A stretch of 64,000 nt of DNA from an uncultured Pelagibacteraceae bacterium (lineage in GTDB: Bacteria; Pseudomonadota; Alphaproteobacteria; Pelagibacterales; Pelagibacteraceae), in NCBI GenBank assembly GCA_902599995.1, contig CACKHN010000006.1, positions 1 to 64,000 on the forward strand, read 5' to 3'. Under the pieces are notes generated by a model. That model did not search any database, was not told where the DNA came from, and was given only the letters and a program-made list of their open reading frames with translations. Positions 1 to 9,413 of the stretch are shown one piece after another. A program made the position numbers and the translations under genes. The stretch's first letter is position 1. The number at the start of each line of letters is the position of its first letter.

Positions 1-102
1 TTCCTCATTATCTAATGATAAATAAATTTCTTCTATTATCTTAGATTGCAAATATGACAAACTGGATATTCTTAGTTTATTTTCGTTACTTTTAGGAATC
101 AT
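1..102 (-). CDS. N-terminal part of an ORF running off the left edge (MIPKSNENKLRISSLSYLQSKIIEEIYLSLDNEE...), function unknown
   Basis: Open minus-strand frame from ATG at 102..100 to base 1, not in the supplied ORF track; divergent from the NotI-like ORF with a 17-bp gap. Confidence 0.5.
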   Translation of the reverse strand, partial: MIPKSNENKLRISSLSYLQSKIIEEIYLSLDNEE

Positions 103-119
103 TTTGCTAGATTTATATC

Positions 120-1001
120 ATGAAATTCGTTTCAGAAATATTTGGATTTAATTCAAATTTTCAAGATTTAAACATTAACGAAAGAAAGAATTATTTATGT
201 CCTTTCCAGGAAAAAGGTACCTCTTGTGACCCTGTTAATAAAAAATCAAATCTTATAGATAATGATGGTAATAAATTATTAAACCATCAAACAGGTGCTT
301 GTAGTTGTAATTATAAAAGTTTAGGAAATAATTCTTTTAAACCTGTAATAATTTGTCCATTCAGATTTTTAGAAAAAGATCAAAATAAAGAGACTAAAGT
401 ATTTAAAAAAATTAAGGACTTTTTTTATAAAAATGATGAAATTGCATTTGTTAAGGAAGTTGGTTTGGGACCTTATGGACAAGCAGATTATATGATTGCT
501 AAATTTGATAAAAAAAAAAATATCATTGATTTTGGTCATTGTGAATTTCAAGCGGATGCTACTACTGGCACAAGAGGAATTGTAGAATGTGTAAAAGATT
601 TTTATAATAAAAAAGATATTAATAAAAATTATTCATTTGGTTTAAATACAAAAGCAACAATCAAAGGTTTTTCATTACAAATGATTGATAAAGGTTATTT
701 ATTTCAAAAATTAAAAAAACCCTCTATTTGGGTTATGCAGGATAATTTAATTCAAATATTTTCAAAGATTTATAACCTTCAACTAAATGAAGAAAAAAAC
801 TTTAATATTAAAAGTAAAAATAATATTTTTATTTTAGAAACCAAATTAAAGGAAAATAAAAAAGATAAAAAATTTGATTTGAATTTAGGTAGAATTTTAT
901 CAACTAATCCTAAAAAAATTCAAAATGCTCTTTCAAATAAAGAAACAATACCTGAAAAAAAAATTTTAGAATCAATCAAGTCTAGATATAAACATAGATA
1001 A
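120..1001 (+). CDS. NotI-like type II restriction endonuclease
   Basis: Recalled NotI features: N-terminal F(V/I)xE(I/F)FG, four-Cys pattern (LCPF, TSC, ACSC, ICPFRFL) like the NotI iron-binding fold, and D...E-F-Q (QADYMI / HCEFQ) matching the NotI D/ExQ catalytic residues. Confidence 0.75.
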   Translation: MKFVSEIFGFNSNFQDLNINERKNYLCPFQEKGTSCDPVNKKSNLIDNDGNKLLNHQTGACSCNYKSLGNNSFKPVIICPFRFLEKDQNKETKVFKKIKDFFYKNDEIAFVKEVGLGPYGQADYMIAKFDKKKNIIDFGHCEFQADATTGTRGIVECVKDFYNKKDINKNYSFGLNTKATIKGFSLQMIDKGYLFQKLKKPSIWVMQDNLIQIFSKIYNLQLNEEKNFNIKSKNNIFILETKLKENKKDKKFDLNLGRILSTNPKKIQNALSNKETIPEKKILESIKSRYKHR

Positions 1002-1030
1002 ACATACAGATTAAAAGTCAAGAAACCGTC

Positions 1031-1079
1031 TTTTGAATTGCTTTTGAATTGCTTTAAATAGTGATGAAGAGTGATGAAG
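1031..1079. repeat. Two adjacent perfect tandem duplications: ttttgaattgc x2 (1031-1052) and agtgatgaag x2 (1060-1079)
   Basis: Read directly from sequence. Confidence 0.9.
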
Positions 1080-1164
1080 GAATTTTCAAAATGTTAAGTA
1101 AATCAAGTATTATTAGAAACCAGTATGAGAATGTAACCTATATTATAACTTTTGAAAATTCTAA

Positions 1165-1200
1165 AAAACCCCCCAATTTATATTTAGGGGGTTTTTTTTT
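1165..1200. terminator. Strong intrinsic terminator (A-tract, C5-6, loop, G5, T-tract)
   Basis: aaaaaaccccccaatttatatttagggggttttttttt; lies between convergent genes. Confidence 0.85.
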
Positions 1201-1240
1201 ACCGAATACAATCCAACTTATCATAAATAAAAAGCTACGT

Positions 1241-2086
1241 TCAATGATCTTTTTTTTCTTTGATAATAATTGAAATAAATTTTCTCCTGTAAGAGACACA
1301 GTTATTTTCTGCATTTAATCTTTTGTATATTAATTTAAAATCAATTAATTTTTGTTTCTTTAATTCACTCAAAGTCTCATAAGCACCAATTGAATTGTAA
1401 ATTTTGTCTGACTCCTTATGGCTTATATCTAGTAATATATCATCGCAAGCAATTATACCATTATCTTTTACTAGGTTAATTGCATTAATTATATCAATAC
1501 TTATTATCGGATAACCATGTGCTCCATCTACCCAAATCAAATCATATTTTATTTTATGATTAATTAATTTAATTGAGTTCATAGGCATAAATTTTATATT
1601 TTTTCCTAAAGATAAATTTTTTTTTCTATTTTCTATAAATTTAATTAATTGATTTTTTCTTTTATATGACACAATGAAATCTTTATCATCTTCTGGTAAA
1701 TCTATGGTTGAAACTTTTGCATTCGGAAATAGATAAGATAACAGAAGTGCATTAAAACCATCATAAGTCCCAATTTCTAAAATATTTTCAATTTTCAAAT
1801 TTTTTTTAATTGAAATACTTGATAGCATAATTTCATGTTCTGAGCTCATCTCTCTATTTGTATTAACACTTAAGTCAATTTTTTTTTTAATTTTATTCAA
1901 ATTTTGTATGCCCTCATCTCTATTTAATCCACATGAGCGAAAAATATCATCCTGTTTATTTTTATAATAATTAAAATTATAATTCTTTAACTTTAAAAAA
2001 TAATTTATCTTTCTGAGAATCTTTGAAGGAATTTTGAGTGGATTGCTTAGATGATTGGCAATTTTTGTAATTAAAACTTTTATCAT
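1241..2086 (-). CDS. Class I SAM-dependent methyltransferase (Methyltransf_24-like)
   Basis: ILEIGTYDGFNALLLSYLFPNAKVSTIDLP SAM motif and DLIWVDGAHGYP. Confidence 0.8.
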   Translation of the reverse strand: MIKVLITKIANHLSNPLKIPSKILRKINYFLKLKNYNFNYYKNKQDDIFRSCGLNRDEGIQNLNKIKKKIDLSVNTNREMSSEHEIMLSSISIKKNLKIENILEIGTYDGFNALLLSYLFPNAKVSTIDLPEDDKDFIVSYKRKNQLIKFIENRKKNLSLGKNIKFMPMNSIKLINHKIKYDLIWVDGAHGYPIISIDIINAINLVKDNGIIACDDILLDISHKESDKIYNSIGAYETLSELKKQKLIDFKLIYKRLNAENNCVSYRRKFISIIIKEKKDH

Positions 2087-2232
2087 TTGTATTTTGAATT
2101 ATCTTTATACTTATAAATCAAGTCAAACATATAAGTTTTAAATAGTGTTAATTTACATCAATATACTAACTTTTTTTAGTATTTAAATTAAAGTACTGAC
2201 ATATAAAAGTAAATTTTATATAAAAATTACAT

Positions 2233-2349
2233 ATGTCAAAAAGATATAGTGGAAAGTCTTTCAAAGACTCAAGTATTAAAAAAAAAGCAAAATTCAGTTT
2301 TAAAGAAAAAAGAAAAATTAAAAAAGATAAGAAGAAAAGACCAAATTAA
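2233..2349 (+). CDS. Small Lys-rich basic protein, 38 aa: MSKRYSGKSFKDSSIKKKAKFSFKEKRKIKKDKKKRPN
   Basis: Complete ATG-to-TAA frame below the ORF-track length cutoff, followed by a weak hairpin plus T-tract at about 2366-2395. Confidence 0.45.
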   Translation: MSKRYSGKSFKDSSIKKKAKFSFKEKRKIKKDKKKRPN

Positions 2350-2434
2350 ACATCAAAATTAATAAAATCTTCCCTAAAGATTAGTTTTTTTTAAGTTTTA
2401 AAAATTAATTAAATATGTATAAGGACCACATTTT

Positions 2435-4261
2435 ATGACAAAAGATATAAGAAACATCACTATTATAGCCCATGTAGACCACGGTAAAACTACTTTGATT
2501 GACAATTTAATGAAGCAAAGTGGGTCATTTAGGGAAAACGAAATTGTTGACGAAAGATTAATGGATTCTGGTGAATTAGAAAAAGAAAGAGGTATTACAA
2601 TTTTAGCAAAACCTGCTTCAATTAATTGGAAAGATACAAGAATAAACATAATTGATACGCCAGGTCACAGAGACTTTGCAGCAGAAGTTGAAAGAGTTTT
2701 AAGTATGGCTGATGGTGCTCTGCTCCTTATAGACTCTGCAGAAGGAGTAATGCCTCAAACAAAATTTGTTTTATCTAAGGCTTTAAAACAAGGACTAAAA
2801 CCAATTGTTGTAATTAACAAACTTGATAAGTCCGATCAAAGGGCTAATGAAGTTTTAGATGAAACATTTGATTTATTTGTAAGCCTAGATGCAAATGAGG
2901 AGCAATTAGATTTCCCAGTTTTATACGCAAGTGGCAGATCAGGATGGGCAGACACTGAAGTGGACGGACCTAGAGAGAATTTAAATCCACTTCTGGATTT
3001 AATTTTAGATCATGTAAAACCAGCAAAATTTGAAAAAGAAAAACCTTTTGCAATGTTATCTACACTTCTTTATGCAGATAGTTTTTTAGGAAGAAGCTTA
3101 GTAGGCAGAATTACCCAAGGAACCGCTAAAGCTAATCAGTCAATAAAAGCAATTAATTTAAAAGGTGAAAAAGTAGATGAAGGTAAACTGACTAAAATTT
3201 TTAGATATGAGGGAACTAAAAAAGTACCAATTGAAGTTGGTGAGGCTGGGGATATTGTAGTTATAGCTGGATTAGAAAAAGCTAATGTTGCAGATACCAT
3301 TTGTGATTTAGATGTAAATAAACCAATTTCAGCAACACCAATAGATCCGCCTACAATGTCTATAACTATAACAGTTAATACATCTCCTCTAGCGGGTAAA
3401 GAAGGTAAAAAACTTACGAGCACTCAAATAAGAGACCGACTTCTTCAGGAGGCTCAAAATAATGTTGGAATTACTTTTGCTGAAAATAATGGTAATGATT
3501 CGTTTGTTGTAAGTGGTAGAGGTGAGCTTATGTTAGAAATTTTACTTACCCAAATGAGACGAGAAGGATTTGAAATGACAGTCAGTCCTCCTAAAGTTCT
3601 ATATCAAACAGATGAAAGTGGAGAAAAACTTGAGCCTATTGAAGAAATCACGATGGATTTAGACGAGGAATACTCCTCAAAAGTAATAGACTCGATGAAT
3701 AGAAGAAAAGGTAAACTAATAGATTTAAAAGACACCGGGAAAGACAAAAAAAGATTAATTTTTCATGCACCAACGCGAGGTTTAATGGGTTACACAAGTA
3801 GATTTTTAACCTTAACCAAAGGTAACGGAGTTATTAATAGAATTTTTCATAGCTACGGGCCTTTTGAAGGTGAAATGGAGGGAAGAAGAAACGGAGCTTT
3901 AATTGCAATGGAGCAAGGTAAAGCAGTTGCTTTTGCCATATTTAACTTGCAGGCCAGAGGAGAAATGTTTGTAACACATAACGACCCTGTATATCCTGGT
4001 ATGATAGTTGGATTGTCTCCAAAACCAGGCGATATGATAATCAATGTTATGAAGGGAAAAAAATTAACTAATATGAGAACACAGGGTACCGATGAAAACG
4101 TTGTTCTCACTCCAGTAAGAAAAATGTCTATTGCGGAACAACTTAGTATGCTTAATACAGATGAAGCATTAGAAATTACTCCTAAGTCTTGTAGATTAAG
4201 AAAATCTATTCTTGATCCACATGAAAGAAAGAGAAGTGAAAAATCTGGAGCAGCAGCCTAA
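2435..4261 (+). CDS. typA: Translational GTPase TypA/BipA
   Basis: NITIIAHVDHGKTTL, DERLMDSGELEKERGITI, NKLDKSDQR; full length. Confidence 0.97.
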   Translation: MTKDIRNITIIAHVDHGKTTLIDNLMKQSGSFRENEIVDERLMDSGELEKERGITILAKPASINWKDTRINIIDTPGHRDFAAEVERVLSMADGALLLIDSAEGVMPQTKFVLSKALKQGLKPIVVINKLDKSDQRANEVLDETFDLFVSLDANEEQLDFPVLYASGRSGWADTEVDGPRENLNPLLDLILDHVKPAKFEKEKPFAMLSTLLYADSFLGRSLVGRITQGTAKANQSIKAINLKGEKVDEGKLTKIFRYEGTKKVPIEVGEAGDIVVIAGLEKANVADTICDLDVNKPISATPIDPPTMSITITVNTSPLAGKEGKKLTSTQIRDRLLQEAQNNVGITFAENNGNDSFVVSGRGELMLEILLTQMRREGFEMTVSPPKVLYQTDESGEKLEPIEEITMDLDEEYSSKVIDSMNRRKGKLIDLKDTGKDKKRLIFHAPTRGLMGYTSRFLTLTKGNGVINRIFHSYGPFEGEMEGRRNGALIAMEQGKAVAFAIFNLQARGEMFVTHNDPVYPGMIVGLSPKPGDMIINVMKGKKLTNMRTQGTDENVVLTPVRKMSIAEQLSMLNTDEALEITPKSCRLRKSILDPHERKRSEKSGAAA

Positions 4262-4905
4262 CTAAAAATTTTATTAACAATAAATAATCCAAAAGCAACG
4301 CAGGGTCCAATTCCAAAAGCAAAAATCAAAGTTCCAAGACCTACCGTACCACCCAGATACCACCCAACTATTACAACTGAAATTTCTAAACATGCTCTGA
4401 CTGAAGCAATAGGTAAGTTTGTCATTTTTGTTAAGCCAGTCATTAATCCATCTCTTGGACCTGGACCAAGATTTGCCACTAAATAAATACCACTTCCTAT
4501 CCCAACCAGCATTACTGATAATATTGAGAGTAAATATTTATACCAAACGGAAGATGGGGCATCAAAGAAATATAAAGTTATATCGATCATTGCAGAAATA
4601 ATAATAATATTAAAAATAGTTCCCAAGCCTGGTTTCTGTTTTAAAAATATCCATAACAAAAGTACACTTACACTAACTAGAAATGTTGCTGCACCAATAG
4701 ATAATTTAGAATTTTTAGAAATACCCTCTGCTAGTACAGACCAGGGAGAATTCCCTGTAGTTGATAATATTAATAATCCCTCTCCAAAACCAAATATAAT
4801 TAAACCAAAAATTAAAAAAAATGATGTTGATAATTTCGGTTTGAGGTTAAAGCTTTTATCTGAGCTCCAATATACCTTAGGAATATTTTTAATAGATAAA
4901 AACAT
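4258..4905 (-). CDS. YczE/YyaS/YitT family membrane protein
   Basis: Multi-TM protein with LGPGPRDGLMTGL motif. Confidence 0.8.
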   Translation of the reverse strand: MFLSIKNIPKVYWSSDKSFNLKPKLSTSFFLIFGLIIFGFGEGLLILSTTGNSPWSVLAEGISKNSKLSIGAATFLVSVSVLLLWIFLKQKPGLGTIFNIIIISAMIDITLYFFDAPSSVWYKYLLSILSVMLVGIGSGIYLVANLGPGPRDGLMTGLTKMTNLPIASVRACLEISVVIVGWYLGGTVGLGTLIFAFGIGPCVAFGLFIVNKIFS

Positions 4906-4945
4906 ATTATACTGTTACTTATTTAATTATTAATACTTGCTTATA

Positions 4946-5626
4946 ATGAAAAAGATCATACTCAGCATCATATTTATTTTTATTTGTTTTGCCTCGTATG
5001 CACATATTGGTCATTACAGTAAATATAAAAAAATTGAGATGGAAATTTTAAGAAATAACGAATTAATTGGTTATAATTATTATTTTTTTTCACGAAAGAA
5101 TGCTGTTACTCTTGTAACGAACCAATTTAAGTTTGAAGTAAAACTTTTGGGTGCAACTGTTTTCAAAGTCGAAGGCATTGGAGAAGAAAGATATTTAAAA
5201 GATAAATTGATTTCTTTTAATTCAAAAACTTTACAGAACAAAAAAGAAAAGTTTGTAAACTTAACTTTAAATAAAGATACCAAAAAGTTTGATATTGTGG
5301 GTTCTTCTTTTTCTGGTGAGGCACCCTTGGAAAATGCTATTGGTAACTGGTGGAGTCATAAAATTTTGCAAGCTAGCAGTCAAATAAGCCCTATATCAGG
5401 TAGTATAAAAGAGCAGATAGTCACTTTTATTGGAAAAGAAAAAATTACCATTAATGGTAAAGCATATCAGACTGATCATTTCAAATTAACCTCCAAAGAC
5501 ATGTCTCTTCCAGATGATAAAAGATTAAATTTTGATATTTGGTTAGATAAAAAAACTTCTTTAATAGTAAAAGTTACCTATCACAGAATGGGAAGTTGGG
5601 AGTATAGATTAAAAAATTATGAATAA
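4946..5626 (+). CDS. DUF6134-type secreted protein
   Basis: Signal peptide and MGSWEYRLKNYE-like C-terminus; the ATG at 4946 is more likely than the track's TTG at 4937. Confidence 0.6.
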   Translation: MKKIILSIIFIFICFASYAHIGHYSKYKKIEMEILRNNELIGYNYYFFSRKNAVTLVTNQFKFEVKLLGATVFKVEGIGEERYLKDKLISFNSKTLQNKKEKFVNLTLNKDTKKFDIVGSSFSGEAPLENAIGNWWSHKILQASSQISPISGSIKEQIVTFIGKEKITINGKAYQTDHFKLTSKDMSLPDDKRLNFDIWLDKKTSLIVKVTYHRMGSWEYRLKNYE

Positions 5627-5627
5627 T

Positions 5628-6599
5628 TTAACTATTTATTTTCTTATAAAGGTCGTTTGCACTTATCCATCCAGACTCTAACCTTGGTCCATTAAACCAA
5701 TCTGCACACACACCTAAATTTAATCTAGAGTTCCAATAACTTTTTAATTTCAGTGGTTTTGAATTTGAGGAGTATTTCCAACCATGGTTAAGTGAAAAAA
5801 GTATTTTTGTCGGCTTAATTCCTGTTAATTTAAAAAATTTATCAATTAAAATTTTAGCATTAGTTTTTTTAAGTACTTTATTTTGATCTATTTTTTTATT
5901 TGCCCAATTAAAAGTACTTTGTAATGTCCAAAGATCACTTCTGCTCTTAAATCTTTTTTTACTATTTTCATAACCAGCCCATCCTAGAATTCTATCGTTA
6001 AATAAAAAACTACTATAACCTAAGTTGGTTTTTTTTATTTCTATTAAAATTGTTATATTTGCATCCATCTTTATCTTTTCTCTTATAAAAGAATTTTTAA
6101 TATATTTTTTTGATAATTTTTTTAATTGGGGAAATGGACAGGTCAAAATTAAATTTTCATAATTTTTCATTTCACCATCATTAAACGTCAAATTCCATTT
6201 TCTATTTTGGAAATTTATTTTTTTAAGTTCACTTTGAAAATAACATCTTACATTTTTTAAAAGATATTTACTAATGTCGTTGTTTCCTTTTCTGCCAATA
6301 ACCTTCACGTGTTTTTTATTTTCTTTTTTTTTATCACTTAAAAATTTATGATTACCTCCCCAAATTTTTAGTATTTTTTTTTCTATAAGCTTTTTAGTAA
6401 ATCTTTTAAATTCTGTAGTTTTTGGAGAAAAATATTGAGTCCCATGATCAAACCCTCTTTGATTATCTAATCTTTTAAAAGATGATCTCCCTCCTAAGCC
6501 TCTTGCTTTGTCATACAAATCAACTGTATGTTTTTTGTTTAAAAGATTTGCGATAGTTGCTCCAGAAATTCCTGAGCCAATTATACAAAAACTACTCAT
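5628..6599 (-). CDS. NAD(P)/FAD-dependent oxidoreductase (renalase/amine oxidase-like)
   Basis: IIGSGISGATIANLL Rossmann motif; YDKARGLGGRSS; DHGTQYF. Confidence 0.85.
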   Translation of the reverse strand: MSSFCIIGSGISGATIANLLNKKHTVDLYDKARGLGGRSSFKRLDNQRGFDHGTQYFSPKTTEFKRFTKKLIEKKILKIWGGNHKFLSDKKKENKKHVKVIGRKGNNDISKYLLKNVRCYFQSELKKINFQNRKWNLTFNDGEMKNYENLILTCPFPQLKKLSKKYIKNSFIREKIKMDANITILIEIKKTNLGYSSFLFNDRILGWAGYENSKKRFKSRSDLWTLQSTFNWANKKIDQNKVLKKTNAKILIDKFFKLTGIKPTKILFSLNHGWKYSSNSKPLKLKSYWNSRLNLGVCADWFNGPRLESGWISANDLYKKINS

Positions 6600-7912
6600 T
6601 TACCAGCAACTGTCATGCCCTCAATCATCATAGTTGGAGAATTTGTAGAATATTCAAAATCTAAATCATTTGCTAAAAATATTCTTTTAAACATATCCTT
6701 GAAATTTCCTGCAATTGTTATTTCATTTACGGGATATTTAAATTGACCATTTTCAACTAAAAACCCAGTTGCTCCAACAGAGTAGTCTCCAGTTACAAGA
6801 TTACTTCCATGGCCTATAGTTTCTGTAATGTAAATGCACTTTGAGTTCATTTTTAATAATTCATCGTAGCTTTGGTTTCCATTTTCAAAATATAGATTTG
6901 TGGTGCCTCCACTTCTCCCATTTGATTTAAGTTTTAATTTTCTACCATTGTAAGTATCTACAAGATAACTTTTGAGTACGCCCTCTTTTACTAAATTAAT
7001 AGTTTCGGATTTAACACCTTCTGAATCAAAATTTTTTGAACCTAAACCCTTAATTATGTCTGGTTTATCTATGATGTTGATAGAATTAGAAAATATTTGC
7101 TCATTTAATTGATCCTTAAGAAACGAAGTTCCTCTTGCAATAGCAGAGGACGAAATTGCACTTGCAAAAGCACTGAGCATCCCTTTTGCAATTCGTTTAT
7201 CAAATATTACACTTAATTTTTCACTTCCTATTTTTTTTGGACTTAGTTTTCTAATTGTTTGGTGGCTCGCTATTTTACCTAAAGATTTAGGCTCTTTGAT
7301 ATCATCTAAATATCTCTTACTTGAATATTCATAATCTCTTTCCATACTTGTTTCATCTTTAGCAACAGCTACACAAGATGCGGTAAATGAAGATGTTTTA
7401 TAACCACTACAAAAACCATCGCTATTTGCTAAAATAAAGTTAGATTTTTTTTCAGTAAAGCTGGATTCGGTGTTTACTATTTTTGTATCCTCTGATGCTG
7501 CGCTTTCTAATTCTTTTAAATAATCAATTTTTTTACCATTCTCGATATGAGTGTCGTCATAAATATTTAAATTTTGAAGACTATCTGCAAGTAAGTTTTG
7601 ATCTGGTAATGAGTTAAACTCATCCTCAGGAGTTATTTTAGTTGTTTCATAACATTTCTCTATAAGTATATTTAAATTTTGATCTAATAAATTTGATGAG
7701 GAAATTGAGGACTTTTTTTTTCCTATATAAGTATCTATAGTAAATACTAATCCATCTGATCGATTAGACTCGTCTAAGTTATTATTTCTAAAATTAACCG
7801 TTTCGGAAATTGAATGGCCTATAGTTACACTAGCATTTGTAGCTCCAATTTTTTTTGCGACATCTAAACAATGGGCTGCCTTGGCTTTTAAAAAATCTTG
7901 ATCTTTAATCAT
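6596..7912 (-). CDS. pmbA: TldD/PmbA family protein, PmbA-type
   Basis: TGDYSVGATGFLVENGQ and GRSGGTTNLYFENG; adjacent to tldD. Confidence 0.88.
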   Translation of the reverse strand: MIKDQDFLKAKAAHCLDVAKKIGATNASVTIGHSISETVNFRNNNLDESNRSDGLVFTIDTYIGKKKSSISSSNLLDQNLNILIEKCYETTKITPEDEFNSLPDQNLLADSLQNLNIYDDTHIENGKKIDYLKELESAASEDTKIVNTESSFTEKKSNFILANSDGFCSGYKTSSFTASCVAVAKDETSMERDYEYSSKRYLDDIKEPKSLGKIASHQTIRKLSPKKIGSEKLSVIFDKRIAKGMLSAFASAISSSAIARGTSFLKDQLNEQIFSNSINIIDKPDIIKGLGSKNFDSEGVKSETINLVKEGVLKSYLVDTYNGRKLKLKSNGRSGGTTNLYFENGNQSYDELLKMNSKCIYITETIGHGSNLVTGDYSVGATGFLVENGQFKYPVNEITIAGNFKDMFKRIFLANDLDFEYSTNSPTMMIEGMTVAGK

Positions 7913-7915
7913 TAC

Positions 7916-9328
7916 TTAGAGCTTTGTTCCACCAACTGTCATTTTATCAATTAATATAGACGGTTGTGCAACACCAACAGGAACTCCCTGTCCAGCCTTC
8001 CCACATGTACCTATACCAGGGTCTAACATCATATCATTACCCACCATTGAAACTTCTTTTAAAATAGAGGGACCATCTCCAATTAAAGTTGCTCCTTTTA
8101 TAGGAGAGCCAATTTTTCCATTAATAATTTCATAAGCCTCTGTACAATTAAATACAAATTTTCCTGAAGTGATATCTACTTGTCCACCTCCAAAGCTAAC
8201 AGCAAAAATACCCTTATCAACAGATTTGATCATCTCATCTTGGGTTTGTTTTCCACTTAACATCATAGTATTTCTCATTCTTGGTAATACAACGTGTCTG
8301 TAATTTTCTCGTCTTCCCGAACCAGTCGATCTTGTCTTCATTAATCGTGCATTAAGTCTGTCTTGCATAAAGTTTTTTAAAATTCCGTTTTCAATTAAGA
8401 CAGTTCTTTCGGTCGGTGTGCCCTCATCATCTATAGTAAGACTACCTCTTCTATTGTCTATGGTGCCATCATCAACAATTGTGACCCCTTCACTTGCAAC
8501 TTTCTGCCCCATCAGGTTATGAAATGCTGATGTCTTTTTCCTATTAAAATCACCCTCTAAACCATGCCCTATCGCTTCGTGGATTAATATTGCTGGCCAA
8601 CCTGGTCCTAAAACAACTTTCATTTCACCAGCTGGTGCAGGTTTACTTTCTAAATTAACTAAGGCAATTCTGAAAGCTTCCTCGCATACACTTTTCCAAT
8701 TATCATTTTGCAAATAATCATCATAAGACTGCCTGCCTCCAATGCCATACACACCTGTTTCTTTTCTTCCATCTTTTTCAAGCATTACAGAAACATTAAA
8801 TCTAATTAAAGGTCTGATGTCTGTAATTGACTCACCACCTGATCTGATTATTTCAATTGACTTATGTTCACCTAAAAAATTTGCCGTAACCTGTTTTACT
8901 GCTCCATCTTTTTTTCTTAAATAATCGTTCACCTTGTTAAGAACTTCAAGCTTTGAGTTTAAAGTTTTTTGTTCTATGGGATTTATATCATTATAAAATT
9001 TTTTGTTAGATGTTGGTATCTCGTTATTATAAGTGCCTTTGATTGATTTAAGTGTTGACTGAAGATTTTCTGCTGAATTCTTTAAAGAGTCTTTTGAAAT
9101 CTCATTTGAGTAGGAGTATGCAACAACTTCCTCTGAGACAGCCCTAAATCCAAAGCCTAGATCAGAACTATAATTTGAGCTCTTAATCTTATTATCATCT
9201 AAGACAATCGACTCTGACTTTGAATCCTCTAAATACAACTCTCCATCGTCACAATTTTTTAAAGTATCTGAAACTATATTTTCAGCATCTTTTCTTACTA
9301 AGTCAGATTTATCAAAGAAATTACTCAT
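7916..9328 (-). CDS. tldD: Metalloprotease TldD
   Basis: HEAIGHGLEGDFNRKKTSAF metal-binding HExxxH; DPGIGTCGKAGQGVPVGVAQPSILI. Confidence 0.93.
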   Translation of the reverse strand: MSNFFDKSDLVRKDAENIVSDTLKNCDDGELYLEDSKSESIVLDDNKIKSSNYSSDLGFGFRAVSEEVVAYSYSNEISKDSLKNSAENLQSTLKSIKGTYNNEIPTSNKKFYNDINPIEQKTLNSKLEVLNKVNDYLRKKDGAVKQVTANFLGEHKSIEIIRSGGESITDIRPLIRFNVSVMLEKDGRKETGVYGIGGRQSYDDYLQNDNWKSVCEEAFRIALVNLESKPAPAGEMKVVLGPGWPAILIHEAIGHGLEGDFNRKKTSAFHNLMGQKVASEGVTIVDDGTIDNRRGSLTIDDEGTPTERTVLIENGILKNFMQDRLNARLMKTRSTGSGRRENYRHVVLPRMRNTMMLSGKQTQDEMIKSVDKGIFAVSFGGGQVDITSGKFVFNCTEAYEIINGKIGSPIKGATLIGDGPSILKEVSMVGNDMMLDPGIGTCGKAGQGVPVGVAQPSILIDKMTVGGTKL

Positions 9329-9349
9329 AGGAATTACATAAAGGTTTAT

Positions 9350-9404
9350 ATTATCTTTTCAACTGCTCTTTTTACACATGTACAATAATCTGATAAAAGA
9401 TAAT
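9350..9404. repeat. Perfect 10-bp inverted repeat ATTATCTTTT / AAAAGATAAT in the tldD / DCC-family divergent intergenic region
   Basis: Arms 9350-9359 and 9395-9404. Confidence 0.7.
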
Positions 9405-9413
9405 TACTGAATT

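Noticed and set aside
1004-1018. acagattaaaagtca resembles the complement of a tRNA-Lys anticodon arm (possible integration scar)
   Set aside because: No D-arm, T-arm or acceptor sequence flanks it on either strand; too short to support a tRNA fragment or att site.
1061-1273. 70-aa plus-strand ORF in the track
   Set aside because: It reads through the C/G-rich intrinsic terminator and tandem repeats and lacks coding character; likely spurious.
2398-4110. Antisense ORFs across typA (2398-2649, 3136-3423, 3853-4110)
   Set aside because: Shadow ORFs on the complement of a strongly coding gene; no RBS or recognisable domains.
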